DNA of 64,000 bases, taken from Viridibacillus arvi (GTDB lineage Bacteria > Bacillota > Bacilli > Bacillales_A > Planococcaceae). Position 1 is the stretch's first letter; each line of letters starts with the position of its first letter. Position numbers and translations under genes: made by a program. Where the stretch lies: positions 1,346,312 through 1,410,311 of the forward strand of contig NZ_LILB01000005.1 in assembly GCF_001274945.1 (NCBI RefSeq). Direction: 5' to 3'. Below are positions 17,107 through 24,988 of this stretch, piece after piece. The notes beneath the pieces are model-generated. The model had not been told where the DNA came from, did not search any database, and saw only the letters and a list, made by a program, of their open reading frames with translations.

Positions 17107-18165
17107 TTATTCATTACTTAAATGCTGTTGTAATGCTTGTTTGAAGGCTATTGGGTCATCAAGACGAATAGCGACACGTGAATATTGCTTTTTAAAACCT
17201 ATCAACAAAGATGCTGTACATGGTTTTTTTAATTCTAAAATCATATGTGGATGGACTTCTTCAAAGTCTCTTGCAACAAATTCAATTGTTGTTTTAGCAT
17301 TAAGCTTCTTCTTGAGTTCTTCTTGATCAGTTGTAATCGACTTAATGTCGTCTAATGAAAGTTCCATCTGTTTTACAAGACCTAATGATAAATATAATTT
17401 CTGCTCTTTCAGACGTACTGGATTCAAACGTACTGCTTGTATATCCCCAAGAAAGAAAACAACGCTATATACATTCAATATGAGTAGGATAATGGAAATA
17501 ACCATTGATTTTTCGTGAAGCCACCAATGGATGCCTAATGTTTCGATTACTATCGCATGTATTAGCATAATTTGAAAGGCAAGTAGACTAGATTTTTTGT
17601 GTAAAGTGAAGGTGTTAGTTACTACTGGAATTGGCCTTTTCCATGAAGCAAAAGCATAATAAAACATAAGTAAATCTGAGATAATCATTTGTACAATTCG
17701 GTGCTTAGATACCCTTTTCTGCACGGCCTTTGGAAAGGCAAATAATAAACCTTCATCATACGTACGTACATCACGTATGACCGCAGGCATGAGGAAAAAT
17801 AGAAATCCAATCAAACTGAGCTCAAATAAAATTATAGAGCCCTCTATGGCAAAACCTACATAGGAAAACCCGACGAACGGCGCTAGATGCTGGGCTGGAA
17901 TTAAAAGCTTTGCGAAAATTAATCCGCCCGCCATTAACATTATGAAACGTTTTATAGTAAATTTATTTTTTCGATCGATTGCGATGATTAATAATGGCGT
18001 GACAATTGCTAAATCAAAAAGACTACCTAGTATAACACCTTTTGTTTCCTCTGATAAAAAAACTTCCGTCAATGGCGTCCGATATAATGCAAAGTTCGTC
18101 GCAAGAACAAGTAAAAGTAACGCCATCCAAATATAGCTTTTCAAATCTCTTTGGCTTACTACCAT
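17107..18165 (-). CDS. Predicted multi-pass membrane protein, unknown function
   Basis: A 352-residue protein with about seven to eight hydrophobic segments in residues 10-250. A soluble C-terminal domain (about 255-350) begins with VRLNPVRLKEQKLYLSLGLVKQMELSLDDIKSI, reminiscent of bacterial PH-like domains. Close relatives in Bacillaceae are often labelled beta-carotene 15,15'-monooxygenase, but I see no carotenoid-oxygenase histidine pattern and do not support that name. GAGGTGAT precedes the ATG. It is convergent with gerQ, and no terminator separates it from upstream ywdK except the hairpin at 18235. No function is proposed. Confidence 0.75.
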   Translation of the reverse strand: MVVSQRDLKSYIWMALLLLVLATNFALYRTPLTEVFLSEETKGVILGSLFDLAIVTPLLIIAIDRKNKFTIKRFIMLMAGGLIFAKLLIPAQHLAPFVGFSYVGFAIEGSIILFELSLIGFLFFLMPAVIRDVRTYDEGLLFAFPKAVQKRVSKHRIVQMIISDLLMFYYAFASWKRPIPVVTNTFTLHKKSSLLAFQIMLIHAIVIETLGIHWWLHEKSMVISIILLILNVYSVVFFLGDIQAVRLNPVRLKEQKLYLSLGLVKQMELSLDDIKSITTDQEELKKKLNAKTTIEFVARDFEEVHPHMILELKKPCTASLLIGFKKQYSRVAIRLDDPIAFKQALQQHLSNE

Positions 18166-18234
18166 CTCATCACCTCATCTTCTATATTTTATTAAAAAAG
18201 TAATACGTATTTTTAATAAAGTACCGACCTTTAC

Positions 18235-18272
18235 TAAAAAATCCTACCTGATAAATTAGCAAGTAGGATTTC
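18235..18272 (-). terminator. Terminator after ywdK
   Basis: On the minus strand AAATCCTAC pairs with GTAGGATTT around a 15-base loop, followed by a T run. Confidence 0.75.
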
Positions 18273-18280
18273 TTTCAAAA

Positions 18281-18658
18281 TTATACATGTTTAAGAGTTG
18301 CTAGAATAACCATTACCCAAGCAGCTAAGAATAGAACTCCACCAATTGGTGTAATTGCCCCTAAAACGCCTACACCTGTTAAGCATAGAACATATAAGCT
18401 ACCTGCAAAAAATACGATTCCTGCTAGCATTAAATATCCAGCACGTGAAAGCTGAGTAACTGGCCCAATTAATGAAGAACTCATTAATATACCGATCGCG
18501 ATTAATCCTAATGCATGGAACATTTGATATTGTACTGCTGTATCCCATACGGCTGCATAGTGATCGGATAATTTCCCTTCAAGTGCATGTGCTCCAAAAG
18601 CACCCAGTGCCACTGCGATGAATGCGTTCACAGCTCCTGAAATAATAAAAAACCTCAT
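18281..18658 (-). CDS. ywdK: DUF423 membrane protein YwdK
   Basis: A 125-residue DUF423 protein with four predicted transmembrane helices, beginning FFIISGAVNAFIAVALGAFGAHALEG, the family signature. Function is unknown. It is the third gene of a small operon (57-residue Cys protein, ywdI, ywdK), 21 bases after ywdI, closed by the terminator at 18235. The same neighbours (ywdI, ung) occur around B. subtilis ywdK. Confidence 0.9.
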   Translation of the reverse strand: MRFFIISGAVNAFIAVALGAFGAHALEGKLSDHYAAVWDTAVQYQMFHALGLIAIGILMSSSLIGPVTQLSRAGYLMLAGIVFFAGSLYVLCLTGVGVLGAITPIGGVLFLAAWVMVILATLKHV

Positions 18659-18679
18659 CTTCTTTAGACACTTCCTTTT

Positions 18680-18994
18680 CTAAAAATCAAAAATCGAGTC
18701 ACCATTTGCATCCTCTTCGTGAAGCTTGTTTGTAGTAATAGAAGCCGGTATCTGCGTCTGCATCATCTGTTGTGATGGTTGTATATTTTGTGCTTGAACG
18801 ACTTGGCTATTTTGCATTTGCATGTCAAGTGGTCTTGATGGTCTCGCTATAGTTTCTGAAGATTTAGCTAGCACAACATCGCATAATGCCCGAACCGCAG
18901 AAAGTGCTTCACGAATTTCTTGCTCATTTTTTGCCTTTTTTGCCTGCAATAAATGTTTGTCAATTTCAGTAACAATTAATTCATGAGAAATCAT
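18680..18994 (-). CDS. ywdI: YwdI family protein (DUF5327)
   Basis: A 104-residue soluble protein. The N-terminal 50 residues form a helical hairpin-like region (IVTEIDKHLLQAKKAKNEQEIREALSAVRALCDVVL), followed by a low-complexity linker rich in Gln, Met, Pro and Ser (about 52-90) and an acidic tail ending EEDANGDSIFDF. Function is unknown; assignment rests on length, helix pattern and position between ywdK and ung. GGAGG lies nine bases before the ATG, which overlaps the stop of the upstream small gene by one base, indicating translational coupling. Confidence 0.82.
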   Translation of the reverse strand: MISHELIVTEIDKHLLQAKKAKNEQEIREALSAVRALCDVVLAKSSETIARPSRPLDMQMQNSQVVQAQNIQPSQQMMQTQIPASITTNKLHEEDANGDSIFDF

Positions 18995-19167
18995 TAGACG
19001 TTTCCTCCCTGCTTCGGCTCAAATTTTAAACACTCAAGACCCGAGGACTTTTTTACGATTACAGAAGGCAGCTCCCTACTTTTGAATTGGTATGCCCGAC
19101 ACCCTCTAGGACTCCTTTGATCCCAAGTCACATAGAAATGCCTACATTTAAAACAACTCTCTTGCAT
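18994..19167 (-). CDS. Small cysteine-containing protein, unknown function
   Basis: A 57-residue protein with four cysteines: CFKC at positions 5 and 8 after the start MQESCFKCRHFYVTWD, then Cys in PRGCRAYQF and in GLECLKFEPK. The CxxC-C-C pattern suggests a small zinc- or cluster-binding fold. The ATG at 19167 is chosen because an AGAGGGGG site lies six bases upstream; a longer frame from 19185 would start before that site. Its stop overlaps the ywdI start by one base. It heads the ywdI-ywdK operon, and its promoter region abuts the tandem repeat array at 19285-20408. No family name is offered. Confidence 0.7.
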   Translation of the reverse strand: MQESCFKCRHFYVTWDQRSPRGCRAYQFKSRELPSVIVKKSSGLECLKFEPKQGGNV

Positions 19168-19284
19168 GACGCTCCCCCTCTTCATACTTCACTTTACCAT
19201 GATTATATCAAACCATAAAGTGACGGGTTTTTGACTTTAATGTTGAAGACGTTTATTTAGAGGCGGAAAGTAGTTGGTGGGGTG

Positions 19285-20408
19285 ATTGTTGCGGTAACTG
19301 CGTTGTTTGTTGCGGTATCTTGGGTCTTTGTTGCGCTATCTTGGATCTTTGTTGCGCTATCTTCGCTCTTTGTTGCGCTAACTGGCCTCTTTGTTATTTA
19401 GCAGAATATTCACGTCCTAAAACCTCTTTTCACCGACAATTAGATCCATTCCAACATAATTGATTCACCTTATCCCCTATCAATAGCTTATTTAATGCTG
19501 AAGCGGGCTAGCATTAGGGGAGCTCCTTTGATGGAAATTCGATTGTTGCGCTAACTGCGTTGTTTGTTGCGGTATCTTGGGGCTTTGTTGCGCTAACTTG
19601 GGTCTTTGTTGCGCTAACTGGCCTCTTTGTTATTTAGCAGAATATTCATGTCCTAAAACCTCTTTTTACCCACAATTAGATCCATTTCAACATAATTGTT
19701 TCACCTTATCCCCTATCAATAGCTTATTTAATGCTGAAGCGGGCTAGCATTAGGGGAGCTCCTTTGATGGAGATTGGATTGTTGCGCCAACTGCGTTGTT
19801 TGTTGCGCTATCTTGGGGCTTTGTTGCGCTAACTTCGCTCTTTGTTGCACTATCTCCGCTCTTTGTTGCGCTAACTGGTCTCTTTGTTATTTAGCAGAAT
19901 ATTCATGTCCTAAAACCTCTTTTTACCCACAATTAGATCCATTTCAACATAATTGTTTCACCTTATCCCCTATCAATAGCTTATTTAATGCTGAAGCGGG
20001 CTAGCATTAGGGGAGCTCCTTTGATGGAGATTGGATTGTTGCGCCAACTGCGTTGTTTGTTGCGCTATCTTGGGGCTTTGTTGCGCTAACTTCGCTCTTT
20101 GTTGCACTATCTCCGCTCTTTGTTGCGCTAACTGGTCTCTTTGTTATTTAGCAGAATATTCATGTCCTAAAACCTCTTTTTACCCACAATTAGATCCATT
20201 CCAACATAATTGTTTCACCTTATCCCCTATCAATAGCTTATTTAATGCTGAAGCGGGCTAGCATTAGGGGAGCTCCTTTGATGGAGATTGGATTGTTGCG
20301 CCAACTGCGTTGTTTGTTGCGCTATCTTGGGGCTTTGTTGCGCTAACTTGGGGCTTTGTTGCGCTAACTGGTCTCTTTGTTATTTAGCAGAATATTCATG
20401 TCCTAAAA
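19285..20408. repeat. Nested tandem repeat array (five 236/257-bp units built on 21-bp subrepeats)
   Basis: Five tandem copies start at 19286, 19543, 19779, 20036 and 20293. Each opens with contiguous 21-base subrepeats of the form TTGTTGCGCTAACTTCGCTCT (5, 4, 5, 5 and 4 copies) and continues with an almost invariant stretch of about 152 bases. That stretch runs from TTGTTATTTAGCAGAATATTC to GGGGAGCTCC and holds a TAATGCT/AGCATTA inverted repeat. Unit-to-unit distances measured at the invariant stretch are 236, 257, 257 and 236, so the difference is exactly one subrepeat. The fifth unit is cut short after its invariant start. The third and fourth units are nearly identical. It fills the gap between the ywdI operon and ung. 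Confidence 0.95.
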
Positions 20409-20465
20409 ACTGCGATTCTCCAATATTTATAACAATCCGAGTACGCTCAAATCATTTACTCAAAA

Positions 20466-20498
20466 ATAAAAACCGTTCTCCACTAGAAGAACGGTTTT
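20466..20498 (-). terminator. Terminator after ung
   Basis: On the minus strand AAAACCGTTCT pairs with AGAACGGTTTT around an 8-base loop, followed by a T-rich run; it starts eight bases past the ung stop. Confidence 0.9.
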
Positions 20499-20506
20499 CC
20501 GAATGG

Positions 20507-21184
20507 TTATTTTGTTAAATCAAAATCTATTGGCGATACTCCCCACTCTTGGAGCTGTGCATTAATTTTAGAGTATGGTTTACTACCAAAAAAGCCTCTG
20601 TATGAACTAAGCGGACTTGGATGAGGTGCTTCGATAATAGCATGGCGACTTGTATCAATCAGTCGTTTTTTTTGTTGTGCTGGTTTACCCCATAGGACGA
20701 ATATGATAGGTTGTTCACGGTCAGATAGCTTTTGAATAACTGTGTCTGTAAACTGCTCCCAGCCTTGTTTTTTATGTGAATGAGCTTGTCCTTCACGCAC
20801 CGTTAAGACGGTGTTTAACATGAGTACGCCTTGCTCTGCCCATTTCGTTAATGTCCCGTCTATTGGAATCGGAAGGCCTAAATCTGACTCCAATTCCTTC
20901 AGCATATTTTGTAAACTTGGTGGATGCTTCACACCTTGTTTCACAGAAAAGCTCAAGCCATGTGCTTGACCTTCTCCGTGATATGGATCTTGCCCTAAAA
21001 TGACAACCTTCACATCATCGTATGATGTATATCGAAAAGCGTTCCACACCTCCGCTTTGGGAGGATATATCGTTTGCGTGGCATATTCGTTTTCCAAAAA
21101 ATCTAGAAGATGAAAAAAATACGGCTGATTAAATTCTGTACTGAGTATTTGCTGCCAATCGTTGTCTAAAATTTGCTTTGTCAT
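20507..21184 (-). CDS. ung: Uracil-DNA glycosylase
   Basis: A 225-residue family 1 uracil-DNA glycosylase that excises uracil from DNA to start base-excision repair. The water-activating loop GQDPYHGEGQAHGLSFSV (about 64-81) contains catalytic Asp66, and the leucine loop HPSPLSSYRGFFG (about 188-200) contains the catalytic His. FVLWGKPAQQKK lies between. Length is standard. AAGGAG precedes the ATG, only five bases after the stop of the upstream DUF4230 gene, so the two are co-transcribed. The gene position beside ywdI/ywdK matches B. subtilis (ywdG). Confidence 0.97.
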   Translation of the reverse strand: MTKQILDNDWQQILSTEFNQPYFFHLLDFLENEYATQTIYPPKAEVWNAFRYTSYDDVKVVILGQDPYHGEGQAHGLSFSVKQGVKHPPSLQNMLKELESDLGLPIPIDGTLTKWAEQGVLMLNTVLTVREGQAHSHKKQGWEQFTDTVIQKLSDREQPIIFVLWGKPAQQKKRLIDTSRHAIIEAPHPSPLSSYRGFFGSKPYSKINAQLQEWGVSPIDFDLTK

Positions 21185-21189
21185 CTTTT

Positions 21190-21951
21190 CTACTCCTTAA
21201 ATTCGACTGTCACGTCATATCCGACAAGTGCAAACATATCAGCGACAGAACTTTGAGCGTTACTTTTTGCTGTATCAATAACCCCTTGAGTGGTTGCTTC
21301 TTCAATCATTAGTTTTTTTGCTTCTTTAGCAAGTTCATATGCTTCGCTAATATCTGCTTTTTCTCGGAACAGGCCTTCACTTGAAAAGACTTGAACATGA
21401 TCAAAGTCTATTTGCGGCTCCCCTAAGATCTTTGCAGTTGGCAATGTAATCGTAGCTATTTTCTTCTCTTCATTTAATTCAATATCTTTTTCGGTAATCT
21501 TTGAAAAGTCTACACCTGCTTTAACGCCACCAGGTATTACAACTAATAATTCTCTTTTAGTTCCAGGTAAGTTTACACCAATCTCTTTACCGAAAAGTTT
21601 ATTATCAGAGCGCTCAATCATGATTTTTGTATATGCCTCAGCTGTTGTTAGTTCATTTAAATTTTGAATACGTTCCATGATTGAACCTTTATTTTCTGTG
21701 AATGTACTACCTTTAATAAGGTTCATAGTTGCAATCGGAATGATTATTAATAGCGCTAAGACAATAATAGTTGCCCATACATACCATTGCATAAAGAACT
21801 TAGGTATTAAAAATTTCCGTATAAAGCCCTTTTTTCTATCTTTCCTATAGTAAAGAGACTCTGGAGAATCAAGAACTGTGGCAGATTGTTCTTCTGACTT
21901 TAATTCTTTTAACATCTTCTCAAGCTCTCGTATTTTCTTATTTGAAGTCAC
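21190..21951 (-). CDS. DUF4230 family single-pass membrane protein
   Basis: A 253-residue protein with an N-terminal charged, coiled-coil-like start (RELEKMLKELKSEEQ), a positively charged stretch, one transmembrane helix (about 52-76, MQWYVWATIIVLALLIIIPIA) and an extracytoplasmic DUF4230 domain. The domain features are AYTKIMIERSDNKLFGKEIGV, VVIPGGVKAGVDFSKI and a C-terminal helix ELAKEAKKLMIEEATTQGVI. Function is unknown. It is the first gene of a two-gene unit with ung. Nothing in the sequence connects it to DNA repair, so the pairing may be incidental. Confidence 0.8.
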   Translation of the reverse strand: MTSNKKIRELEKMLKELKSEEQSATVLDSPESLYYRKDRKKGFIRKFLIPKFFMQWYVWATIIVLALLIIIPIATMNLIKGSTFTENKGSIMERIQNLNELTTAEAYTKIMIERSDNKLFGKEIGVNLPGTKRELLVVIPGGVKAGVDFSKITEKDIELNEEKKIATITLPTAKILGEPQIDFDHVQVFSSEGLFREKADISEAYELAKEAKKLMIEEATTQGVIDTAKSNAQSSVADMFALVGYDVTVEFKE

Positions 21952-22141
21952 CTTAATCCCTCTCTTCTATTAATCTAAAAAGGAAATTAATATTCCCGAT
22001 ATTCAATTCGACATTATTCTACTATGTTCACTCCTATTATAAAAGTTTCTGCTCTATTAATACAATCGATTGAATTTGGTGATTAACGGCAATATTATTT
22101 AAAACCGTATTAGAGTAATATAATGGAAAGGAGTTGGTGGA

Positions 22142-22405
22142 ATGGCTGATTTACAATGGCGAGAAAAGGTGAAAAGAATTACGAATGTAGCTGAAAGTGG
22201 CCAACACGTGCCAGAGCAGGCAAAATCGTTCGGCATGGGCTGTTTCTATATATTTTTTGTTTTAATTATTTTACTTTTTCTATTTTTATTAATTGGATTT
22301 ATACAAAAAGGACATTACATAGCAGCTAGCATAGTAGGTTTACTTTGTTTAGGTGGGATTATTATTATTCGAAGAATTATAAATGCAGATCAGTTACCTA
22401 AATAA
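22142..22405 (+). CDS. Small two-helix membrane protein, unknown function
   Basis: An 87-residue protein with a polar N-terminus (about 1-28) and two hydrophobic helices (about 31-53 and 60-77) ending in basic RRIINADQLPK. GGAAAGGAG lies before the ATG, and a TATAAT-like AGTAATATAAT lies about 25 bases upstream of that. It is divergent from the DUF4230 gene. I do not recognise a family. Confidence 0.65.
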   Translation: MADLQWREKVKRITNVAESGQHVPEQAKSFGMGCFYIFFVLIILLFLFLLIGFIQKGHYIAASIVGLLCLGGIIIIRRIINADQLPK

Positions 22406-22549
22406 AAATCCAAACTGACCTTATTAAAAAGTTGGTTTTTGACCATTTCATTCTAGCCAGTTTTTTCGTTATAATAGGACTATTCAATTACATTTTTTAT
22501 ATTCGGAAAGTTTAATAAAATAAGTTTTTCATAAAAGGAGTCTATTTCA

Positions 22550-23383
22550 ATGTCACTAAAAAAAACACTAACAATTGCCGGCACAGATGCTTCTGGTGGT
22601 GCAGGTTTACAAGCTGATTTAAAAACTTTCCAAGAGCATGGCACATACGGTATGTGTGCAGTGACTGTTGTTGCAACAATGGATCCAGACAATAACTGGT
22701 CTCATGGTGTATATACATTACCAATCGACGTTCTTAAAGCTCAGTTAAAAACAACTCTTTCTACAGGCGTTGATGCAGTAAAAACAGGGATGATTTCTAC
22801 TGAAGAAGCTATTCAAGTAGCTGGTGAAGCAATTGCAAACTCTGGGACAACAAACGTTGTTATTGATCCTGTAATGGTATGTAAAGGTGAAGATGAGGTA
22901 TTAAATCCAGGAAATGTTGAAGCAATGATTAAATACCTTCTACCACAAGCACTTGTTACAACACCAAATCTTTTTGAAGCTGGACAATTGGCTGGAACAG
23001 GTACACCAAAAACTATTGAAGAAATGAAAGTCGCAGCACAAAAAATCCATGAACTTGGCGCTAAAAATGTTATTATCAAAGGCGGTAAAGCGTTGCAACA
23101 TGAAAAAGCTATCGACCTATTCTCAGATGGTGAAAAATTCATCCTGCTTGAAGCTGATAAAGTAGATACTACATATAACCATGGTGCTGGTTGTACTTTT
23201 GCAGCTGCTATTACAGCTAACCTAGCAAACGGTTTATCTGTAAGAGAAGCTGTTTTCGAATCAAAAGCTTTTGTTGCTGCTGCTATTGAACATGGCTGGA
23301 AATTAAATCAATTCGTTGGACCTGTTATGCACGGTGCAAAAGGCGTTTACGGTACTCCGAAAATCACTACTACTGAAGTTTAA
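22550..23383 (+). CDS. pdxK: Pyridoxine/pyridoxal kinase (PdxK, ThiD-like fold)
   Basis: A 277-residue ribokinase-fold enzyme of the CC-PLK type that phosphorylates pyridoxal, with possible hydroxymethylpyrimidine activity. It aligns along its length with B. subtilis PdxK (YwdB). Both signature cysteines are present: Cys111 in DPVMVCKG and Cys215 in HGAGCTF. In the Staphylococcus aureus enzyme these form the hemithioacetal and lid-cysteine pair that marks this subfamily and separates it from plain ThiD. SGGAGLQADLKTFQEHG (about 15-31) is the substrate-binding start. AAAAGGAG lies before the ATG, and a terminator follows at 23397. Confidence 0.93.
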   Translation: MSLKKTLTIAGTDASGGAGLQADLKTFQEHGTYGMCAVTVVATMDPDNNWSHGVYTLPIDVLKAQLKTTLSTGVDAVKTGMISTEEAIQVAGEAIANSGTTNVVIDPVMVCKGEDEVLNPGNVEAMIKYLLPQALVTTPNLFEAGQLAGTGTPKTIEEMKVAAQKIHELGAKNVIIKGGKALQHEKAIDLFSDGEKFILLEADKVDTTYNHGAGCTFAAAITANLANGLSVREAVFESKAFVAAAIEHGWKLNQFVGPVMHGAKGVYGTPKITTTEV

Positions 23384-23396
23384 TATCGAATATTGG

Positions 23397-23431
23397 AACC
23401 TTCGCAAATTCAATTATTGCGGAGGTTTTTT
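23397..23431 (+). terminator. Terminator after pdxK
   Basis: AACCTTCGCAA pairs with TTGCGGAGGTT (one G-T pair) around a short loop, followed by six T residues. Confidence 0.87.
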
Positions 23432-23734
23432 ATGTATATCTTTTCAAATTTAAACGATGTCTAAGAATTTATGATGGGACAACAGTTCTTTATGCAAAAA
23501 AAGCATTTCTTTTATATAAACAGGTTGTCCTTATTTAAATGAACATAATAATAAATCATGCACTTTTAAATAAAGAATTAATTTTTGCACGCTCTGCTTC
23601 TATAAAAACAACTTTCACCTTAATTCTTACAAAGCATATAAAGAAAATATATTTTTTGAGCTTTCGAATCGCATTCGCAGGAATTTTTCTCTATACTAGA
23701 TAATAGATTGCTAGCTGTTGGAAGGAGAATTTAA
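23432..23734. other. Intergenic region without recognised features
   Basis: About 300 AT-rich bases between the pdxK terminator and yojF. A TATACT hexamer near 23690 could be the yojF -10, but no good -35 is visible. No frame with a ribosome site, no riboswitch and no tRNA was seen. Confidence 0.5.
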
Positions 23735-24085
23735 ATGGAAATAGTACAAATAGAAAAGCTTCAACAACTTCTTAATTCCTTTGCGAATAAAGATGTTTAT
23801 ATACATTTAGAGACAACCAACGGGGCTTATGCCTCTCATTTCAATGAAAAAGTATTCAACGCTGGTGCATTTATCCGTAACGTTAAACTTCAATATGAAT
23901 TGGGTAAAGTTACAGCAGATGTTCCTCACCGTGTTGGTTTGAAAATGGCTCATGGCTGGGTTTATGCTCAAGGCATTACTCACTATGAAATAGATGAACA
24001 AAATCGTTTGTTAATGGCTGGACATGACTATGACGGCAAATTAGCAGTTGCACTTGAAATTAGCGAAACACCATTTACTTATTAA
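23735..24085 (+). CDS. yojF: YojF family protein (DUF1806)
   Basis: A 116-residue small soluble protein of the YojF family, found upstream of bshB2 in Bacillaceae. Features are a helix at 5-18, then a beta-rich barrel with VYIHLETTNGAYASHFN and GAFIRNVKLQYE, ending LAVALEISETPFTY. Its function is unproven; the fixed pairing with bshB2 suggests a role in or near bacillithiol metabolism. AAGGAG precedes the ATG, and bshB2 starts 16 bases after its stop. Confidence 0.9.
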   Translation: MEIVQIEKLQQLLNSFANKDVYIHLETTNGAYASHFNEKVFNAGAFIRNVKLQYELGKVTADVPHRVGLKMAHGWVYAQGITHYEIDEQNRLLMAGHDYDGKLAVALEISETPFTY

Positions 24086-24101
24086 CTAAGGAGTGATTCA
24101 G

Positions 24102-24797
24102 ATGGCACTACAACCTGAACGACACGTACTTGTCGTATTCCCGCATCCTGATGATGAAGCATTTGGTGTTTCTGGCACCATCTCAACTTATGTCAATCAA
24201 GGTACACCTGTCACATATGCATGCTTAACACTTGGCGAAATGGGACGTAATCTTGGAAATCCCCCATTCGCGACACGTGAGACTTTACCTTTAGTCCGTA
24301 AAAAAGAATTAATCGCTTCATGCGAAGCAATGGGCGTTACAGATTTACGTATGATGGGCTTACGTGATAAAACAGTAGAATTTGAAGATGATGAGAAAAT
24401 GGTTCAGATGATGACTGATTTAATCGATGAATTGAATCCATCTTTAATTATCACATTCTATCCAAATTACGCGGTTCACCCTGATCATGAAGCAACTGCG
24501 CGTGCTGTGGTACGCGCTGTACGTCGCATGCCTGTTGAACAACGTCCTAAGTTACATGCAGTAGCTTTTGCGAATAATACTGGTGAAGGTCTTGGAGAAC
24601 CAGATATTGTAAATAATATTCGTGACGTTCGCGAGCAAAAACTTGGCTCAATGCGCGCTCATATTTCTCAAACTGCTTGGATGCTTGAGGAAAATGAAAA
24701 GCGTCTAGAAGCAGGTGAACCAGAGGCTGAGAACTGGTTAACTTATGAACGTTTCTTCAGCTATCGCTGGCATGAAGATTTTGAAGAGCAATTTTAA
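24102..24797 (+). CDS. bshB2: Bacillithiol biosynthesis deacetylase BshB2
   Basis: A 231-residue zinc-dependent GlcNAc-malate deacetylase of the LmbE/PIG-L family, the second step of bacillithiol synthesis. Metal ligands are in HPDDEAFG (His15, Asp17/18) and the later HPDHEATARAV (about 126-136, His129). The start MALQPERHVLVVFPHPDDE is standard. The ATG at 24102 is preferred because AAGGAG lies eight bases upstream; a GTG at 24093 is open in frame but sits inside that site. It forms an operon with yojF and is closed by a terminator at 24812. Confidence 0.94.
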   Translation: MALQPERHVLVVFPHPDDEAFGVSGTISTYVNQGTPVTYACLTLGEMGRNLGNPPFATRETLPLVRKKELIASCEAMGVTDLRMMGLRDKTVEFEDDEKMVQMMTDLIDELNPSLIITFYPNYAVHPDHEATARAVVRAVRRMPVEQRPKLHAVAFANNTGEGLGEPDIVNNIRDVREQKLGSMRAHISQTAWMLEENEKRLEAGEPEAENWLTYERFFSYRWHEDFEEQF

Positions 24798-24811
24798 ATG
24801 AATTACTCCTC

Positions 24812-24850
24812 CCCTATCAATTTTAGTAAAAAATTGATAGGGTTTTTTTT
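24812..24850 (+). terminator. Terminator after bshB2
   Basis: CCCTATCAATTTT pairs with AAAATTGATAGGG around a short loop, followed by seven or more T residues. Confidence 0.92.
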
Positions 24851-24988
24851 ATTTTTCATAAGTAAATAAAAGGATTCGCATTTGTTATTGTCTGAAAAGT
24901 ACGTCTTTTACCCAAACTATTTACATCTGAATGTAAACTCTTTATGATGAATAAATATTCAACTATAAAACGAGGTATTTAATATAAA

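Noticed and set aside
17107-18165. Beta-carotene 15,15'-monooxygenase
   Set aside because: A label seen on relatives; the sequence is a multi-pass membrane protein without the histidine ligands of carotenoid oxygenases.
19285-20408. Possible CRISPR array
   Set aside because: The short repeats are contiguous with no unique spacers, and the long units are direct duplications; no cas gene is nearby.
19774-20518. Three similar Cys-rich plus-strand frames (76 residues each)
   Set aside because: They are translations of the 21-base subrepeats; each begins at an ATG inside the repeat without a ribosome site, and the 21-base length (7 codons) alone keeps the frame open.
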